Assembly: GCA_030272155.1 (NCBI GenBank)
Contig: CP126206.1
Span: 3,771,001 to 3,835,000, forward strand
Length of the DNA stretch: 64,000 bases
From: Tetradesmus obliquus
Taxonomy: Eukaryota > Chlorophyta > Chlorophyceae > Sphaeropleales > Scenedesmaceae
Direction: 5' to 3'
Shown: piece after piece, positions 27,090 to 42,100 of the stretch
Position numbering within the stretch: the stretch's first letter is position 1
Layout: each line of letters starts with the position of its first letter
Position numbers and translations under genes: made by a program
The notes under the pieces: model-generated
Seen by the model: only the letters and a program-made list of their open reading frames with translations
Database searches by the model: none
Told to the model about the DNA's origin: nothing

Positions 27090-28076
27090 TGCAGCAGCAT
27101 TCTGGCACCATCTTGACAGCCCACAACCACGCCAGCATGTGGTACACGGGTGCTATATGTCATCCCTGTGCTGCCATGTATGGCAGCATGCGCTGCACAA
27201 CCTGCAGCACTCGCTCGCCTCAAGCAGCAACTGCAAATTTGTTACACACATTCTGTAACAGGACAACACTACGGGCCACCTCACCGCGTTGCTGCTACAC
27301 AGGCACCTCACAGCTGCTGTGCGTCTGCCGTCTTGTCTGTTACACCTGCAGGCAAGCTCCTTCCGCATGTCAGCTGAGCGCGTGTTCACGCCGCTGGTCA
27401 CGCTGGACATCATCATTCAGCGCTATCCGGATGTGGCACAGTGCGTGCCAGCGGCAGCAGCAGCAGCAGCAGCAGCGGCAGCGGTGTGCTTGCTATACGG
27501 CTGGCGGTACTGCAGCAGCAGCAGCAGCGGCAGCAGCAGCAGCGGCAGCAGCAGCAGCGGCAGCAGCAGCAGCGGCAGCAGCAGCAGCAGAGGGGTCGCT
27601 CGGCAGCAGCCGTATTTGTCTTGCTCTGCAGGCTTAGCTGCTGTGGAATCTTCAGCAGCAGTAACAGCGCCGTCACCAGCAACCTTAGCATTTCTCTCTC
27701 GCTTGTGCCCTTGCTGTGGCAAAGCTGTTTCACAGTCGCTGCTGCTGCTGCTGCTGCAGGCTGAAGAAGGTGTTCCCAGAAGCTGCAAAGCAGCTGTTTG
27801 ACCGGGTGCGTGCCCGGCATGCCTGACCCAGCAGCAGCAGCAGCAGCAGCAGCGTGCAAGCTGACTTGGCCAGAAACCACAGCAGCGCTGCAGCAGGCGC
27901 CTGCATGCAGTATCCTTGCACGAGCAGCTAGCTGCGCAGCAGTTGTGCTAGGGCATGTGGCAGCAACATGGGGTATCCTTGCACGAACATGCAGTACCCT
28001 TGCAGCAGCAGCTAGCCTCGCAGCTGATGAGTGCGAGCATGTGACATGAGTAGCGTGCAGCACACGCGCTCACCAC

Positions 28077-28108
<32 letters not shown>

Positions 28109-28302
28109 CGTTTGCGTGTGCACACTAGCTGCTGCTGCAGAGCTGGCTGCTGGCTGCCACGGGCACCAGCGGTCGCGGCAGTGATACACGCGGTGGTGAT
28201 ACCACTTGTCCGTGGTGAGCACTGCAGCCGCCCAGGGGCAACAGATTCCACATCTGACAGCACCTGCCTTTGATACCTGTGTGTCTGCCTGGCTGCCGAT
28301 GC

Positions 28303-28371
<69 letters not shown>

Positions 28372-28666
28372 TGCAGGTCAATGCTGACCGGGCAGTCATC
28401 CAGGAGCTGCAGGTGAGCCCTGATGAGCACAGCGCAAATGTGGTTGGCATGGATTGATCGGCAGCGCCAATGTGCTTCGCATGGCCAAGGCGGTGGTTGC
28501 TGCCGCGTCAGCAGCAGCATGCACTTTTGCCCTAGGTGCAGTATGCTTTCAACGCTGCCTGCTGCCTTGATGCATGCCTGCTCGCCTGCATGGCATGCGG
28601 CAGTGCTGCCTGCTCATGCTTGTGTGTGTGTGTGTGTCTCTGCTGTTACGTGGCACTGATCGCTGC

Positions 28667-28698
<32 letters not shown>

Positions 28699-29206
28699 TG
28701 CCAGGTGAGCCCCATGGGCGTCATCGAGCTCATCTACCCGCTCAACGCAGCCACGGAGAACGGCCTGGGCCTGGACATCTTTGCACAGGTGAGGGCCTGG
28801 CAGGGTGCAGGTTTAGGTGTAAACCCCCGTCAGCAGCAGCAGTAGCAGTAGGAATGGCTTTTGCGGCAGCCTGCCATGACAGATATACAGATATATTGCG
28901 GTAGCAGGGGTTCTTCACGTTTGAGTTCATCCGCAACCACAGAGAACGGCCTCAGCCTGGACATCTTCGCGCAGGTGGGGGACAGCGGCAGCAGCAGCAG
29001 CGTCTGCCCCAGCGGCGGCAGCGATGTTGGCAGCGCGCTCAAGACCCTTGAAGCACATGACATCATGCTTGCTGCCACACACCAACTCAAATGCTGCTGC
29101 TGCTGCTGCTGTCCCTTTCACAGCCCGCGCTGCGTGGCGGTGCGCACCTGGAAGCACATGCATCATGCTTGCTGCCACACACCAACGTGAATACTGCTGC
29201 TGCTGC

Positions 29207-29245
<39 letters not shown>

Positions 29246-29460
29246 CTCTTCCTCTGCTGCAGCCCGCGCTGCGCGGCGGTGCGCTCAAGACCCTGGAAGC
29301 ACACGACATCGTGCTTGCTGCCACACGCCAACGGCCCGCTCTCACACCACGTGTTGATGCTGCTGCTCCGCTGTTTTACTTCTGCAGCCCGCGCTGCGCG
29401 GTGGTGCACTCAAGACCCTGGAGGCGCATGCATCATGCTTGCTGTCACACACTAACTTAA

Positions 29461-29521
<61 letters not shown>

Positions 29522-31875
29522 TGCTGCTGCTGTGCCTTTCATAGCCCGCGATGCGCGGCAGCGCGTTCTAGACCCTGGAAGCGCACGACATCGTGCTCAA
29601 CGGCCCGCTCTCACACCTGCTGCTGCTGCTGCTCCGCTCTTTTACTTCTGCAGCCCGCGCTGCGTGGTGGTGCGCTGAAGACCCTGGAGGCGCACGATAT
29701 CGTGCTGAACGGCCCGCTGCAGCTGGTTGGGTCAAACTTTGCTGCCGTGGCGCGCATCCCCATCTTCATCGCCAATGCAAGTTTAAGCGAGGACTTCGGC
29801 TCAAACAAGACACGTGAGTGTTGAGGATTTCACTGCTCAGTGTTTGGCTTGCTTGTTGTGTCTAAACAGGTGCGGCTGTGGCGCGCATCCCCATCTTCAT
29901 TGCCAATGCGAGTTTAAGCGAAGATTTCGGCTCCAACAAGACACGTGAGTGAGGATGTTGGGGCTTAGTGGGGATAATGTAAGGTCGATGCTAGCTGTGT
30001 TGCATGTTGTCACAAAGAGATCACCTTCAACTGTTGTGTTTTGAGGGGTGGGGTGGTGGCGCGCATCCCCATCTTCATTGCCAACGCGAGCTTGAGCGAA
30101 GACTTCGGCTCCAACAAAACACGTGAGCGGCGCAGGGCGGGGCTGAGGGGGTGTAGTGTGCACACAGCACATGAAGCTTGGGACGTGCCAGGGGGGGGGT
30201 ATTGTCAGGTTTATGCTGGGTGGCTTGCTTGTTGTGTTTGGAGGGGTGGGGCAGTGGCACGCATCCCCATCTTCATCGCAAATGCGAGTTTCAGCGAGGA
30301 CTTTGGCTCCAACAAGACACGCGAGTGGCGCAGGGGGGGGGGGGGGGGGGGCTGAGGGGGTGTAGTGTGCACAGAGCACGCGAGGCCTGGGGATGTGCCA
30401 GGGGTATTGTCAGGTTTATGCTGGTTGGCTTGCTTATTATGTTTGGAGAGGTGGGGCCGTGGCGCGCATCCCCATCTTCATCGCAAATGCGAGTTTCAGC
30501 GAGGACTTTGGCTCCAACAAGACACGTGAGTGGGTGGCAGTGCCCAACAACTGCGCCGCTGTGCTCAACACATGCTTGATGTAAGCGTAATACTTGTGCT
30601 CAGTGCCGACACCAGTGTGTTTGCAGAGTCTGCTTACTATCTGCGCCTTGCTGCTTTTCACAACCCGCAGTGCCCACCAACTGCAGTGCGCTGCTGTGCT
30701 TCAACCCCGCCAGCCGCTGACACCTGCACATGCTGCCTGCTGCTGTTTGTACACGTTCACGCCCCGCAGTGCCCACCAATTGCAGTGCCCCGCTGTGCCT
30801 CACCCTGTCAGTCCTTTTGCTTGTTGTGTGCTGCTACGCAGTGCCCACCAACTGCAGCCCCCCGCTGTGCTTCACCCTATCAACCCTTTTGCTTGTTTTG
30901 TATGCCGCGCAGTGCCCACCAACTGCAGTGCCCCGCTGTGCTTCAACCCCACCAGCCGTGAGAAGTTCTGGGGCTTTGCCACCGCCATCAGCCCCATGGA
31001 TGACCTGAGGGCGGGCAACGACAGCAGGCTGGACCTGTTCAAGCAGAGCAACTACAGATGGGCGTGAGTTGACTGGGGTTGACTGAGGGTTGACTGAGGG
31101 TTGACTGAGGGTTGACTAGGGTTTTACTGAGGGTTTGACTTTTGGGTGGCCTTTGGTTTGAAGTCCGGCAAGACACAAGGCTGGATCCTCTTCAAGCAGC
31201 ACCACTACAGATGGGCGTGAGTTGACTGGGGGTTGAGAAAGGGTGGACTTCGGTTGACTGGTTTGTTGTTTCATTGTTTGACTTTGCAATATTTGAACGG
31301 TGTTTGGCCATGGTCTGACTGCATGGGGCTTTGCCACTGCCATCAGCCCCATGGACGGCCTGCGGGCAGGCAACGACAGCAGGCTGGACCTGTTCAAGCA
31401 GAGCAACTACAGATGGGCGTGAGTTGACTGGGGGTTGAGAAAGGGTTTTGCTGACTGTGTTGAATGACAGTAGATCGAGGGTTGACTGCTAGTTGACTTG
31501 TTGGTTGACTTTTGATGTGAGAGCAGGCAATGGCGCACCTGAAGCTCTTCCGTCACAGCCACTACAGATGGGCGTGCGTGGGTTGACTGAGGGTTGGCTT
31601 TAGGGTTGAGATGGCGTACTGCTGCCACTGACACACATACACACGCTGTACCCCACACTGTGTCGCGGCTGCATTGCGCCTTGTCAATTGCAATGCGGCA
31701 TGGCGCTACACGCCTGCCAAACGTAACAACAGCTCCTGCAGTCGCAGGCAACCTTCCATCTCATGCATTGCTGGCTTCCTGACTGCCGGCCTGCTGCCAC
31801 TCAGATGCATGCACATACTTTGAGCTCGCTAACATACATGACTGCTGTCCTTTGCCTCAATCGCAACTGCTGTGA

Positions 31876-31917
<42 letters not shown>

Positions 31918-34743
31918 AGCATGACGCGGCCGTACACGGCCACGGAGCGCGACAACGCCAAGCTGTTCAAGCCGGCGTCCACCTTCCCGCTCAACGGCGA
32001 GTTTGTGTTCTCCAACTCCAGCACCTGGCCGGGCCGGCAGGCGGTGCAGAGCACCATACACATCGCCAACGCAGACTGGCAGGTGAGGGAGCGGCACTGG
32101 CGCACTGATGCGCTGGCATGTTGGTCGGTACCAGGTTGAACTATCTTGATGACACCAGGCTCGCTAGTACTGTAGCGTCTGCTGTAGCCTGTACCATCCA
32201 CATCGCCAACGCAGACTGGCAGGTGAGGCCGGTGCAGCTGCCAAATTTGATGATTGACCGCAGTTGCCAAGTTATGGCAAAATGGTATTCTTGATGGTTT
32301 TGACCGCAGCTGCCAAGTGCACCATTCACATCGCCAACGCACACTGGCAGGTGAGGCCGGTGCAGCTTTGAGACGTATCAGATCACATTGACTGCGGTTG
32401 CCGGGCTTCACGTTGCACATGGACTGGCAGGCGAGCCAGATGTGCAACTGTGAGGCGTATCAATTTGACTGTAGTTGCCAGCCTTTACGTCGCACACTGA
32501 CTGGCAGGTGATCAATGCAGTGATGGCACTGGCGCACTGCGCACTGGCACGTTGGGCGCTGCCAGACCCTGACTGATTGACCGCCAGGTGTTCCTGGAGC
32601 CTGCAGGCGGCTGGCGGCCTGCCTGGGAGCGCAGGCTGGGCGCATACATGCGGTGCTGCCTGACTGCTGCTGCCGCTGCTGCCAGGTGTTCCTGGAGCCT
32701 GCGGCAGGCTGGCGGCCCGCCTGGGAGAAGGCCTAGACACATACATAGCCGTCGGCAGTTGCAACATCATTGTTATTGGTCTGGATTGCAGGTGTTTTTG
32801 GAGCCTGCAGCGGGATGGCGGCCTGCCTGGGAGCACAGGCTGGGCGCGACGCTGGTGCTGCCTGACTGCTGCTGTTGCTGCTGCTGCCTGATTGCTGCCC
32901 TTGCTGCTGCCGCTGCTGCTTGCCAGGTGTTCCTGGAGCCTGCTGCGGGACGGCGGCCCGCCTGGGAGAAGGGCCTAGACACATACATAGCCGTCGCCAG
33001 TTGCAACATCAGGGTGACTCTGAGTGTTACTCTCTGATATGCAGGTGTTCCTGGAGCCTGCTGCCGGCTGGCGGCCCGCGTGGGAGAAAGGCCTGGCCGC
33101 GACTGCCGTGCTGGATGCGGGCATCACTGTTATGGGTCTGAAATGCCAACTCTTTTCCAACTTGTGCGCCCCCGTTTGCAGGTGTTCCTGGAGCCTGCGG
33201 CGGGCTGGCGGCCCGCCTGGGAGAAGGGCCTGGCTGCGACTGCCGTGCTGGGTGCGGGCATCATCGGCGTGCTGGTGGGCACCATTCTTGCCTCCTGGGC
33301 GCAGCAGCAGAAGCTGCTGGGAGAGGTCATGGTGAGTAAGGGCTTTATCTGTTGGTTCTGTTTACTTTACATGCATTGCTACAGCCCTGGGCCGCTTTTG
33401 CTGGGGAGGCTGCTGACGGGGCGATCAGTGGTGCTTTTGTGCTGGAGATTGACTATGCGTCGACTATGCGTTGACGGCTGGCAGTGTGAAACTGTTGTTG
33501 TGCTGGGTGCGGGCATTATTGGGGTGCTGGTGGGGACGATCCTGGCGAGCTGGGCGCAGCAGCAGAAGCTGCTGGGAGAGGTCATGGTGAGGCGGCTGTC
33601 AGGGCTGTTTCAAGTTATAGGGGTTGCTACAGCTTTGGAGCTGTTGTGCTGGGGAGGCTGGCTGCTGGTGGGGCGATCAGTGGTGAGATCATGCTGTGGG
33701 TTCGCTGTGGGTTGACTCCGGGCTTGCTGGCAGTTTGAATTGGTCGGGGTGCTGGGTGCTGGCATCATCGGGGTGCTGGTGGGGACTATTTGGGGCAGCT
33801 GGGCGCAGCAGCAGAAGCTGCTGGGAGAGGTCATGGTGAGCGCTTTGGCAGGTTTTGATGCGCCATGCTTAATTCAGCGGGAGCTGCTACAAGAGTTTGT
33901 GGCTGGGCAGGCCTGATGATGGGGCGAAAAGTTCCTCGATGTGTCTGATGTGAGCTGCCACGCGCTGCCGCATTTGACTGAACGTTGCGTTGCAGGAGCG
34001 CATTGCGCGGCTGGCTGAACAAACTCCGGCAGGAGAGGCTGCGGCTGGGTGCGATGCTGTGCTGCTGCTGCAACCTGCAACCCAACCATGTGCTGTTATG
34101 CGCAGCTGTACCTGCTTGCAATGCGCGGCTGGCTGCCACTACGGCCAAGCTGCAGGAGGGGAAGCTGCGGCTGGTTGGACTGCTGCAAGCTGACCATTGC
34201 TTTGCATATGTCACCGCACTCTCCTCCTTTGCCTGCAATCACATGAGCACAATGAACAGCTAGCAGAGGCCACCGCCAAGGGGCAAGAAGAAAAGATGCG
34301 GCTGGACTCGCTGCTGGTGCAAGCTGACCACTCAACTGTACGTGTCACCTTGTTGCAACTAAAACAATTTCTTGCAGGAGCGCAACGCGCAGCTGGCAGA
34401 GACCACCGCCAAGCTGCAAGAAGAGAAGATGCGGCTGGACGCGCTGCTGGTGCGGCAGTACAACCTGGTGGCGGTGCTGGGGCGGGCGGCAGGCAAGGAT
34501 GGAGGCAAAGACAGGGACGTGAACGGAGGCAGCGGCACTGGCGGGGGCAGCCCTGACAACAGCACCAGCGCCTCGCGGGAGGGGCTTACACTAGGTGGGT
34601 GGCTGGGAAGAAGGCTTGGGAGGGAGAAACATGCTGTGTTGCTGTTGCGCGGGGGAGGGGGGTGATGTTGCTGGGGGTGGGGCACGGCAGTGCAACGTGG
34701 TTGCTGTGCAACACGCTGAGCAGGGCCGGCTCTAACGCACAAC

Positions 34744-34776
<33 letters not shown>

Positions 34777-35833
34777 CACACCGCACCATGCAGACCGTAT
34801 CGAGGCGATGCGCCGCCAGCTGGCTGTGAACACCAACACTGCCCTCCAAGACATCGGCAGCATCCAGCAGCTGGAGCTGCTGGGGAAGGGCACCTTTGGC
34901 AAGGTCTACAAGGGGCTGTGGCGGGGCACCGTGGTGGCGGTGAGGCGCGCTGGCTGTTTGTGTGTGTGTGTCGGTTGCTGTCGCTGTCACACACACACGC
35001 ACACGATCATGCACATATGCATATACACACGATTGTGGGCACCCGCGCTGTTGCTCTTGGAACATGTTGCGTGTAAGCTTTGTTCTCTGAGTGTGGCGGC
35101 TGCGTTGTGCTGGAGCTGCCCTTTAGCAAGGTCTAGAAAGGGCTGTTGTGTCATGTGCTGCCCTGCTGCTGCTGCTGCTGCTGCCGCTGCAGGTGAAGAC
35201 GATGCTGCTGCCTTCCAACATGAGCGGCTCGGAGAAGAGAGAGAAGATGTGAGGCGCAGCAGCGGCAGCAGCAGCAGCAGCGGCAGCAGCAGCAGCAGCA
35301 GCAGCAGCACTGTGCTCACAGTCCTTATGTGGTGTGGCTGGTGTGCGACTGCTGACTCAGCCTTGATACTCGTTGGCGTCCAGCAGCTGCGGCTTTTGCC
35401 GCGGCGCGCTCCTCTGGCAGCTGATGTTGCAACTGCATACAGCTGCACAACACGTGCGCAAAGCCAGGAGTTCCTGGCGTGTTGCGCTGCATCACAAAGA
35501 TGGCTGAAGTGTGTGCACTGCCCCTGCTGCCCCTGCCCCTGCTGCTGCTGCTGCTGCTGCTCCCCCCACCAGGGCTGTGATGGAGGCTGCCATCAGCTCC
35601 TCGCTGTCACACCCCAACGTGGTGCAGGTGGGGCGGCTGCATTATAACACGTTATGTTAGTTATGCGGAAATCAGGGGCTGGCAATTCAACTGTCTGCGT
35701 GCACACGGCCAGCTGTCCAACACCTGTACCATTGTGCCCTTTGCAGTCTTCGGTTGCTGCAGTCGCATTACTGTACAGCTGGTTACAGCGGTTTACCGCT
35801 ATTGCTGGCGCACCTCTGACTGTGCCGATTTTG

Positions 35834-35895
<62 letters not shown>

Positions 35896-38800
35896 ACGTA
35901 CACGTACGCCATCCGTGCCATCAGGGAGCTGCCTGAGGAGGGCACGGGCTCGCCACGCAGCGGGTGAGACACGGCAGCAGCAGATCTAGCTAGCAGGCTC
36001 TCATCAACAGCAGCATCAGACAAAAAATGGCAGCATGGCAGCAGTTGTGAGCTGCCTAAAAATACTCGCCACGCAGCGGGTGAGGCGATACAGCAGCAGC
36101 ATTAGCAGCAGCAGCTAGCCTATGCGGCAACGGTACCCCTGCATGCAGCCAGGTGCCGCTACTGCCCCCCCATGCCCACTCTTTCAGCCGACATGCATCT
36201 TGCCCTGATACCAGAAGACATCAGCCGCTGGCCCTGCCTCAATGCTGCAGCCACCTTTGACTGCTGCTGCCGCTGCTGCTGCTGCGTCCTGGCCGCCCCT
36301 CTTGCCCGCCTTCTCCCTTTCTCCCCTCCCCCGCAGCGAGCCGTCAGCCGCGCCCACCACCTCCCCCAGCGCCAGTGAGAGTGCACGGCTGGAGTCGCTG
36401 CGGCTGAGCTCAACCAGCGTGCCCGCACTGCACAGCTACGAGGTGGGCGAATTTTGCATCAAATGTATGTCAGTCAGTTCCAAAAGCATGTGTGACGGCA
36501 TGCAACGGTGGAACCTGCACAGCTGCAAAGCAACTGTGTGCCACCAGTAGAGCTGGGCAGCACGTGCAGCTGGCGGCGGCGGTGTGTATAACTAGTGCGG
36601 CTCTGGCTGGCTGGCTGGCTGGCTGAGGCTAGCTGGCTGTGGTGTGTTGTGTCATGCCAGCTGGAGTCGCTGAGGCTCAGCTCAACCAGCGTGCCAGCAC
36701 TGCACAGCTACGAGGTGCGTGGTGCTTGGATTTGTGCATTGAGCGCAACCGTCAGTCGTAGAAGCATTCATAACTTGCACAGCTAGCAGGTGAGGGTGTG
36801 GCGCCAGTAGAGGTGGGGCAGCACGGGCAGCTGGCAGCGGAAATGTGTGTGGTGTCAGGCTGGCGGGCTGCGACTGGCTGCCTGTGGTGTTGTATCATGG
36901 TGGCTGGAGTCGCTGAGGCTTAGCTCCACCAGCGTGCCTGTTTTGCACAGCTACAAGGTGGGCAGGAGGCGCGCTGTGTCGCCTACTCTATACATCAAGT
37001 AGCTGCAGCCCGTCCAGAAACAGCTGTGCTGTGCGGTCTGCGCGTGCCACACTCGGCGTGTATGAGCAGTGCGGCGCGCACATATTGCTCTGCCGATGTG
37101 ACACGTCTTGCTGCTCCTGCTGCTGCTGATGCCGCCGCCCCTTTGTTTTCAAACTTCAGGTGCGCCTGGTGCTGGAGTTTTGTGACAAGGGCTGCCTGCG
37201 TGAGGCGCTGGACGCGGGAGCCTTCCTGCTGGCAGGTGCGGCGCTGTGTGTTATAATGTGTGGTAATGTGTACATATGTTATTGACAGGGGATGCGATGT
37301 GGTGTTGAGGGCGGCTGGACGCGGGCGCCTTCCTGCTGGCAGGTGCGGCGGCTTTTTGTACTCGGGGCTGGAAGTGGGGCAAGGTGCTGTGCTGGTGTGT
37401 ATGCATGTGTGTGTGCAACAACTGCAAGCATTAAAACATCCTGAGCTGTAGTTGCATGAGGATGTAGTGCTTTTGTGATGCAGCTTCAGGACATTTTCAT
37501 TTTGCAGGAGATTGGCAGCGCACTGTCTCATCACTGCTGCTGCTGCTGCAACTTGCGCAGGGGATTAGCAGCACACTGTCTCATCACTGCTGCTGCCGCT
37601 GCTGCTGCAAGTTGAGCCCGCACACTGCCTCATCACTGCTGCTGCTGCTGCTGCTGCTGCTGCAACATGTGCAGGTGGTGGCGTGAACTACGCGGCCATC
37701 CTGGACACTGCTGCTGACGTGGCCAAGGCCATGCTGCACCTGCACTCCCTCAATGTGCTGCACTCAGACCTGTGAGTTGGGTTTGGTGCACGACCAGCAG
37801 GCATAAGGATATTGCAGAAAGGTACAGGGGCGCACAGGAGGTACCGCGAAACATCACATGCACATGCACAGCCTCAACAGCTGCACTGAGACCTGTCAGC
37901 TGGCCGGGGCACAGGGGGGTAACATAGGGGTACAGCGCAGAGGGGAACAGGGGTGAGGTTGCAATAGCCTGCAAGCGCTGACCCTCATTCTGCTAGCCAG
38001 CGTCCTGTTAGCCTGCAGCACATATCGTCCTGATAGCCTGCAGCACATATCGTCCTGATAGCCTGCAGCACATATCGTCAGGGTGGTGTGCTGTGGTGAA
38101 GGTCAGCAGTGCATTCACTGGCAGCTGCCGTGCCGGTTGGCTTGGAAATGCAGCACATGCCAGCTAGCTCACAGCTGTGCCAGCAGCTCAACATATAGCC
38201 GCAGCCTCCCGCTCTGTGTAACACAGCCACAGGCTGTGGCCCACAGCTTACGAGTGTGCTGCTTGGCTGCCTGTACATGTGCCTGTGTGTGTCTTACCTG
38301 CTTGCAGCAAGGCGCAGAACGTGATGATGGCCTCGGGCAACTCTGACGGGCGGGGCGTGGTGGCCAAGGTGAGCGCCCGCTGCTGCTGCTGCTGCTGCTG
38401 CTGCTTGGCTTCTCATGCACATAGGGTGTACAGCTGCATCATGCTCTGCTGGTTGCCATCATTGCTGTTTTCGTGCATACCTGCTGCCGCCTCCTGGTGC
38501 TTTGCATAGCCAGTGCATATCCTGCTGCTGCTGTTGCTGCTGCTGCCGGCTTCTTGCTTGCCTCACCCATATTCTGCCGCCTCCGCTGCTGCTGCTGCGT
38601 CTCCCGCCAGGTGGGCGACTTTGGGCTGAGCCTGAAGATGGACCACACTGCCACACACATCAGCAGCGTGTACCAGGGCACGCTCACACACATGGCGCCA
38701 GGTGAGGCGCATGATTTTGATGAGCTGTACCTGTGTTAACTAATACATTGTGGCTTCATTGGTCATCAGCAGCAGCAGCGTGTATCGGGGCACGCGGACT

Positions 38801-39075
38801 CACATGGCGCCCAGTGCGGCAGGCTGCGCGGCAGCTGCTTGCAAAGGAAGACTAGCTGTGATCATTGCGCTCGAGTTGAGCAGGCTTGTAGCAGTTCACA
38901 AGCACAAGCACGGTGATGTTGCCTGGTGTATTTGTGGGGCACTGGCCACGCCGATGAGCTGTCGCGGCAGCTCACAGCTGAGATTATCTCACGCGTGAGG
39001 CAGCTCACAATGTAACCACAGCATGTGCTGCTGAGCATGCACAGCACATTGCGTGCCTGCGGTCACAACATCACG

Positions 39076-39108
<33 letters not shown>

Positions 39109-42100
39109 GTGCAGAGGTGATGCTGTCGGGGCGCGTGTCCAAGGCCGCAGACGTGTACGGTGGGCAGACCTATTCCCTAGCGCCTGCCATGCTTGCTTGC
39201 TTCATGCGGTACGCGCTCCAGCTGCCAGCTACTGCCAGCCCACTCTTGCTGCCTGTCACATTGTCTGCATTGGCAACTCTCTGCATGCTGCCCCGCAACC
39301 CTCTTGCTCACCTTGAACCCTCTGCATCCTCTCAACTCCGTGCCGCTGTCAATTAGTCACTACATTGCAGCCTTTGGCATCACGCTGTGGGAGCTGCATG
39401 TGGGCGGCCGCGCCAAAGTAACCCTGCTGTCTCCCTCCATTGCTCGCTGTTTCTGTATTTGCATCCTGCATCCTGCAGCGTTCGGCATCACGCTGTGGGA
39501 GCTGTACATGGCCCGCCACGCCTTCAGGGGCATCATTCGTATTCAACGTCACAGGCTCTCGCCGCCTTTACCCTCAACCCCTGCTGTGGTTCTAACCCAC
39601 CAGGTTGCATACCCTCTTGCTTCTTGTAGCTTCAGGACTTACCAAAAGTATCAGTACACAAGGTGCAGAGGTTCACGCCACATAACCTCTTAACCCCTGC
39701 TGTTTCGCTTGCTGCTTCCCTGGCATCCTGCAGCGTTCGGCATCACGCTGTGGGAGCTGTACACGGGCAGGCGTGCTTTTGCAGGCGTGCCGCGGGCCCT
39801 GCTGGGCCACCAGGTCACGCGGGAGGCGCTGCGGCCCAAGTTCCCCCCGGGCACGCCCCTGCAGTACAAAACCCTGGCGGAGCGCTGCTGGCACACCGAC
39901 TGGGAGAAGCGGTGAGGGGGTTGTCTGCTGCTGGTGGCACGTGGACAGGGGCTGGGGGTTTGGGGGTGTGGTGGCTGTAGCTGGCACATAAAGGTGAGGC
40001 GGTGCAGTCATGGGGTGTTCGGGGGGGGGGTGGATGGGGGCGCTGCTGGGCCACCAGGTCACAACAGGGGCGCTGCGCTGCGGCCCGAGGTCCTGCCTGG
40101 CACGCCTCGGCAGTAGCGGGCCCTCTCCGAGCGCTGCTGGCAGGCCGACTGGGAGAAGGGGTGAGGGGGTCGCCTGCTGCTAGGGGTGGGCTGGTGCTGG
40201 TGGCAAGCAAATGGATGTGGAGCAGCTGCTGGGGGGTTTGGGGTAGAGGATGGGTGGTGGCTGCAGCTGGCACACAGACAGACGCTAAAAGACTGAGAGG
40301 AGTGGTGAGGGCGCCGGGGTGGTGGTGGGCACAGCAGTATGCATTGACGCTGCCTGCACCGTTTCAGGGGTGACCACTGAACAATTTGTCAAGTGCACAT
40401 CGTCCCTTCCTGCCTTTCTCACCGCAGGCTGGAGTACAGCGGCGTGCTGTCGGAGCTGCTGGCGATGCGCGTCTACTCTGATCGGATTGCATATGTTTTG
40501 ACCCTGAGAAGGATCTTGTGGCACGTTCTCCTGCCTGACTGCAGCCCGGAGTTCAGCGGCGTGCTCAGCGAGCTGTTGGCGATGCAACAGCGGCCCCTTC
40601 CACCTCTCCCGTCTTACCTCACTCCCATGTGCTGAACGTATGCTGTCTCTCTGTTGCCTGCCGCTGCAGGCCGGAATTCAGCGACGTGCTCAGCGAGCTG
40701 CTGGCAATGCAACGTCCACCTGTCCCCCCTTATCCGTTTTCCATGGAACTAAACGTTGGTTGTCTCTCTTTTTTCTCCTGCCGCTGCAGGCCGGAGTTCA
40801 GCGGCGTGCTCAGTGAGCTGCTGGCGACCCACCCCTCCCCTGTTGGTATTCCAGCATGACCTTGCCGCTTCCCACTATGCTGTCCCAATTCTCAACAATA
40901 TTCACGTGTTCTGTCCCGCTGCAGGCCGGAGTTCAGCGGCGTGCTGAGTGAGCTGCTGGCGATGCAGTTTCCCCCTGTTTTATTTCTTGAAAGCAAACTC
41001 TTGTCGCTTGCCCCGCATCTTATTTCTTTTGCTGCAGGCCAGAGTTCAGCGGCGTGCTGAGTGAGCTGCTGGCGATGCAATGGCCACCTGTCCCCCCTTA
41101 CCCCTATTCCTTGAAACTAAAGTATGCTGTCTATCTGTCTCCTCATTGCAGGCTGGAGTTCAGTGGCGTGCTCAGCGAGCTGTTGGCGATGCAACATCCA
41201 CCTGTCCCCCCTTATCCCTGAGCCATGTAATGCACATATGTTGCCTCTCTGTTACCCGTCCCGCTGCAGGCCTGAGTTCAGTGGCGTGCTGAGCGAGCTG
41301 CTGGCGATGCATTCTTCCCCCTGGTTAAAAATTTGGAAAGCAAACTCTGGTCGCTTGTCCCGCATCTTATTTCTTTTGCTGCAGGCCTGAGTTCAGCGGC
41401 GTGCTCAGCGAGCTGCTGGCGATGCAACGTCCGCCTGTCCCCCCTGATCCGTATTCCTTGGAACCAACTATGCTGTCTATCTGTCTCGTCTCATTGCAGG
41501 CCTGAGTTCAGCGGCGTGCTGACTGAGCTGTTGGCGATGCGTGCCGCCGACCCGCGCCGCACGCCCGCCATCAGCCTGCTCATGCGCCAGCAGCAGCACG
41601 AGCTGGACGACGAAAAGAACGATGCATTCCTGGCGGCAGCAGGTGCGGTTTTTGGGGGAAGCAGGCTCTGCTGATGATGTTATGGCTGTAGGGTGTGTGC
41701 TAGCATATTTTGCGGGCTGCCGGGGTAGCAGCAGCACGAGCTGGACGACGAAAAGAACGACGCATTCCTGGCGGCAGCAGGTGCGGGTTTTGGGGCAGCA
41801 GGCTCTGCTAATGAATTTATGGCTGTAGGGTGTGTGCTAGCGTCTGGTGCGGGCGGCTGGGGTAGCAGCAGCAGCACGAGCTGGACTACGAGAACAATCA
41901 CGCATTCCTGGCGGCAGCAGGTGAGAAAGGGGGCGGTGTGGCAAGTGTCTCATGCTGGTGTTCTGAAGGGGTGGCCGCGACCTTGACCTTGACCTTGTGA
42001 GGCAGCAGCAGCATGCGCAGGCAGCTGAGGACACAGCCAGGAGCGGTGGCAGCAGCTGTGAGGGCTGGCCTGAGGGTTCTGGTTGTGCTTAGGCCGCCAG

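Noticed and set aside
40428-41540. CRISPR-like regular repeats (also the 84-bp array at 4491-4830)
   Set aside because: The units are exon edges plus intron, the spacers are not unique, there are no cas genes, and the DNA is clearly eukaryotic nuclear.
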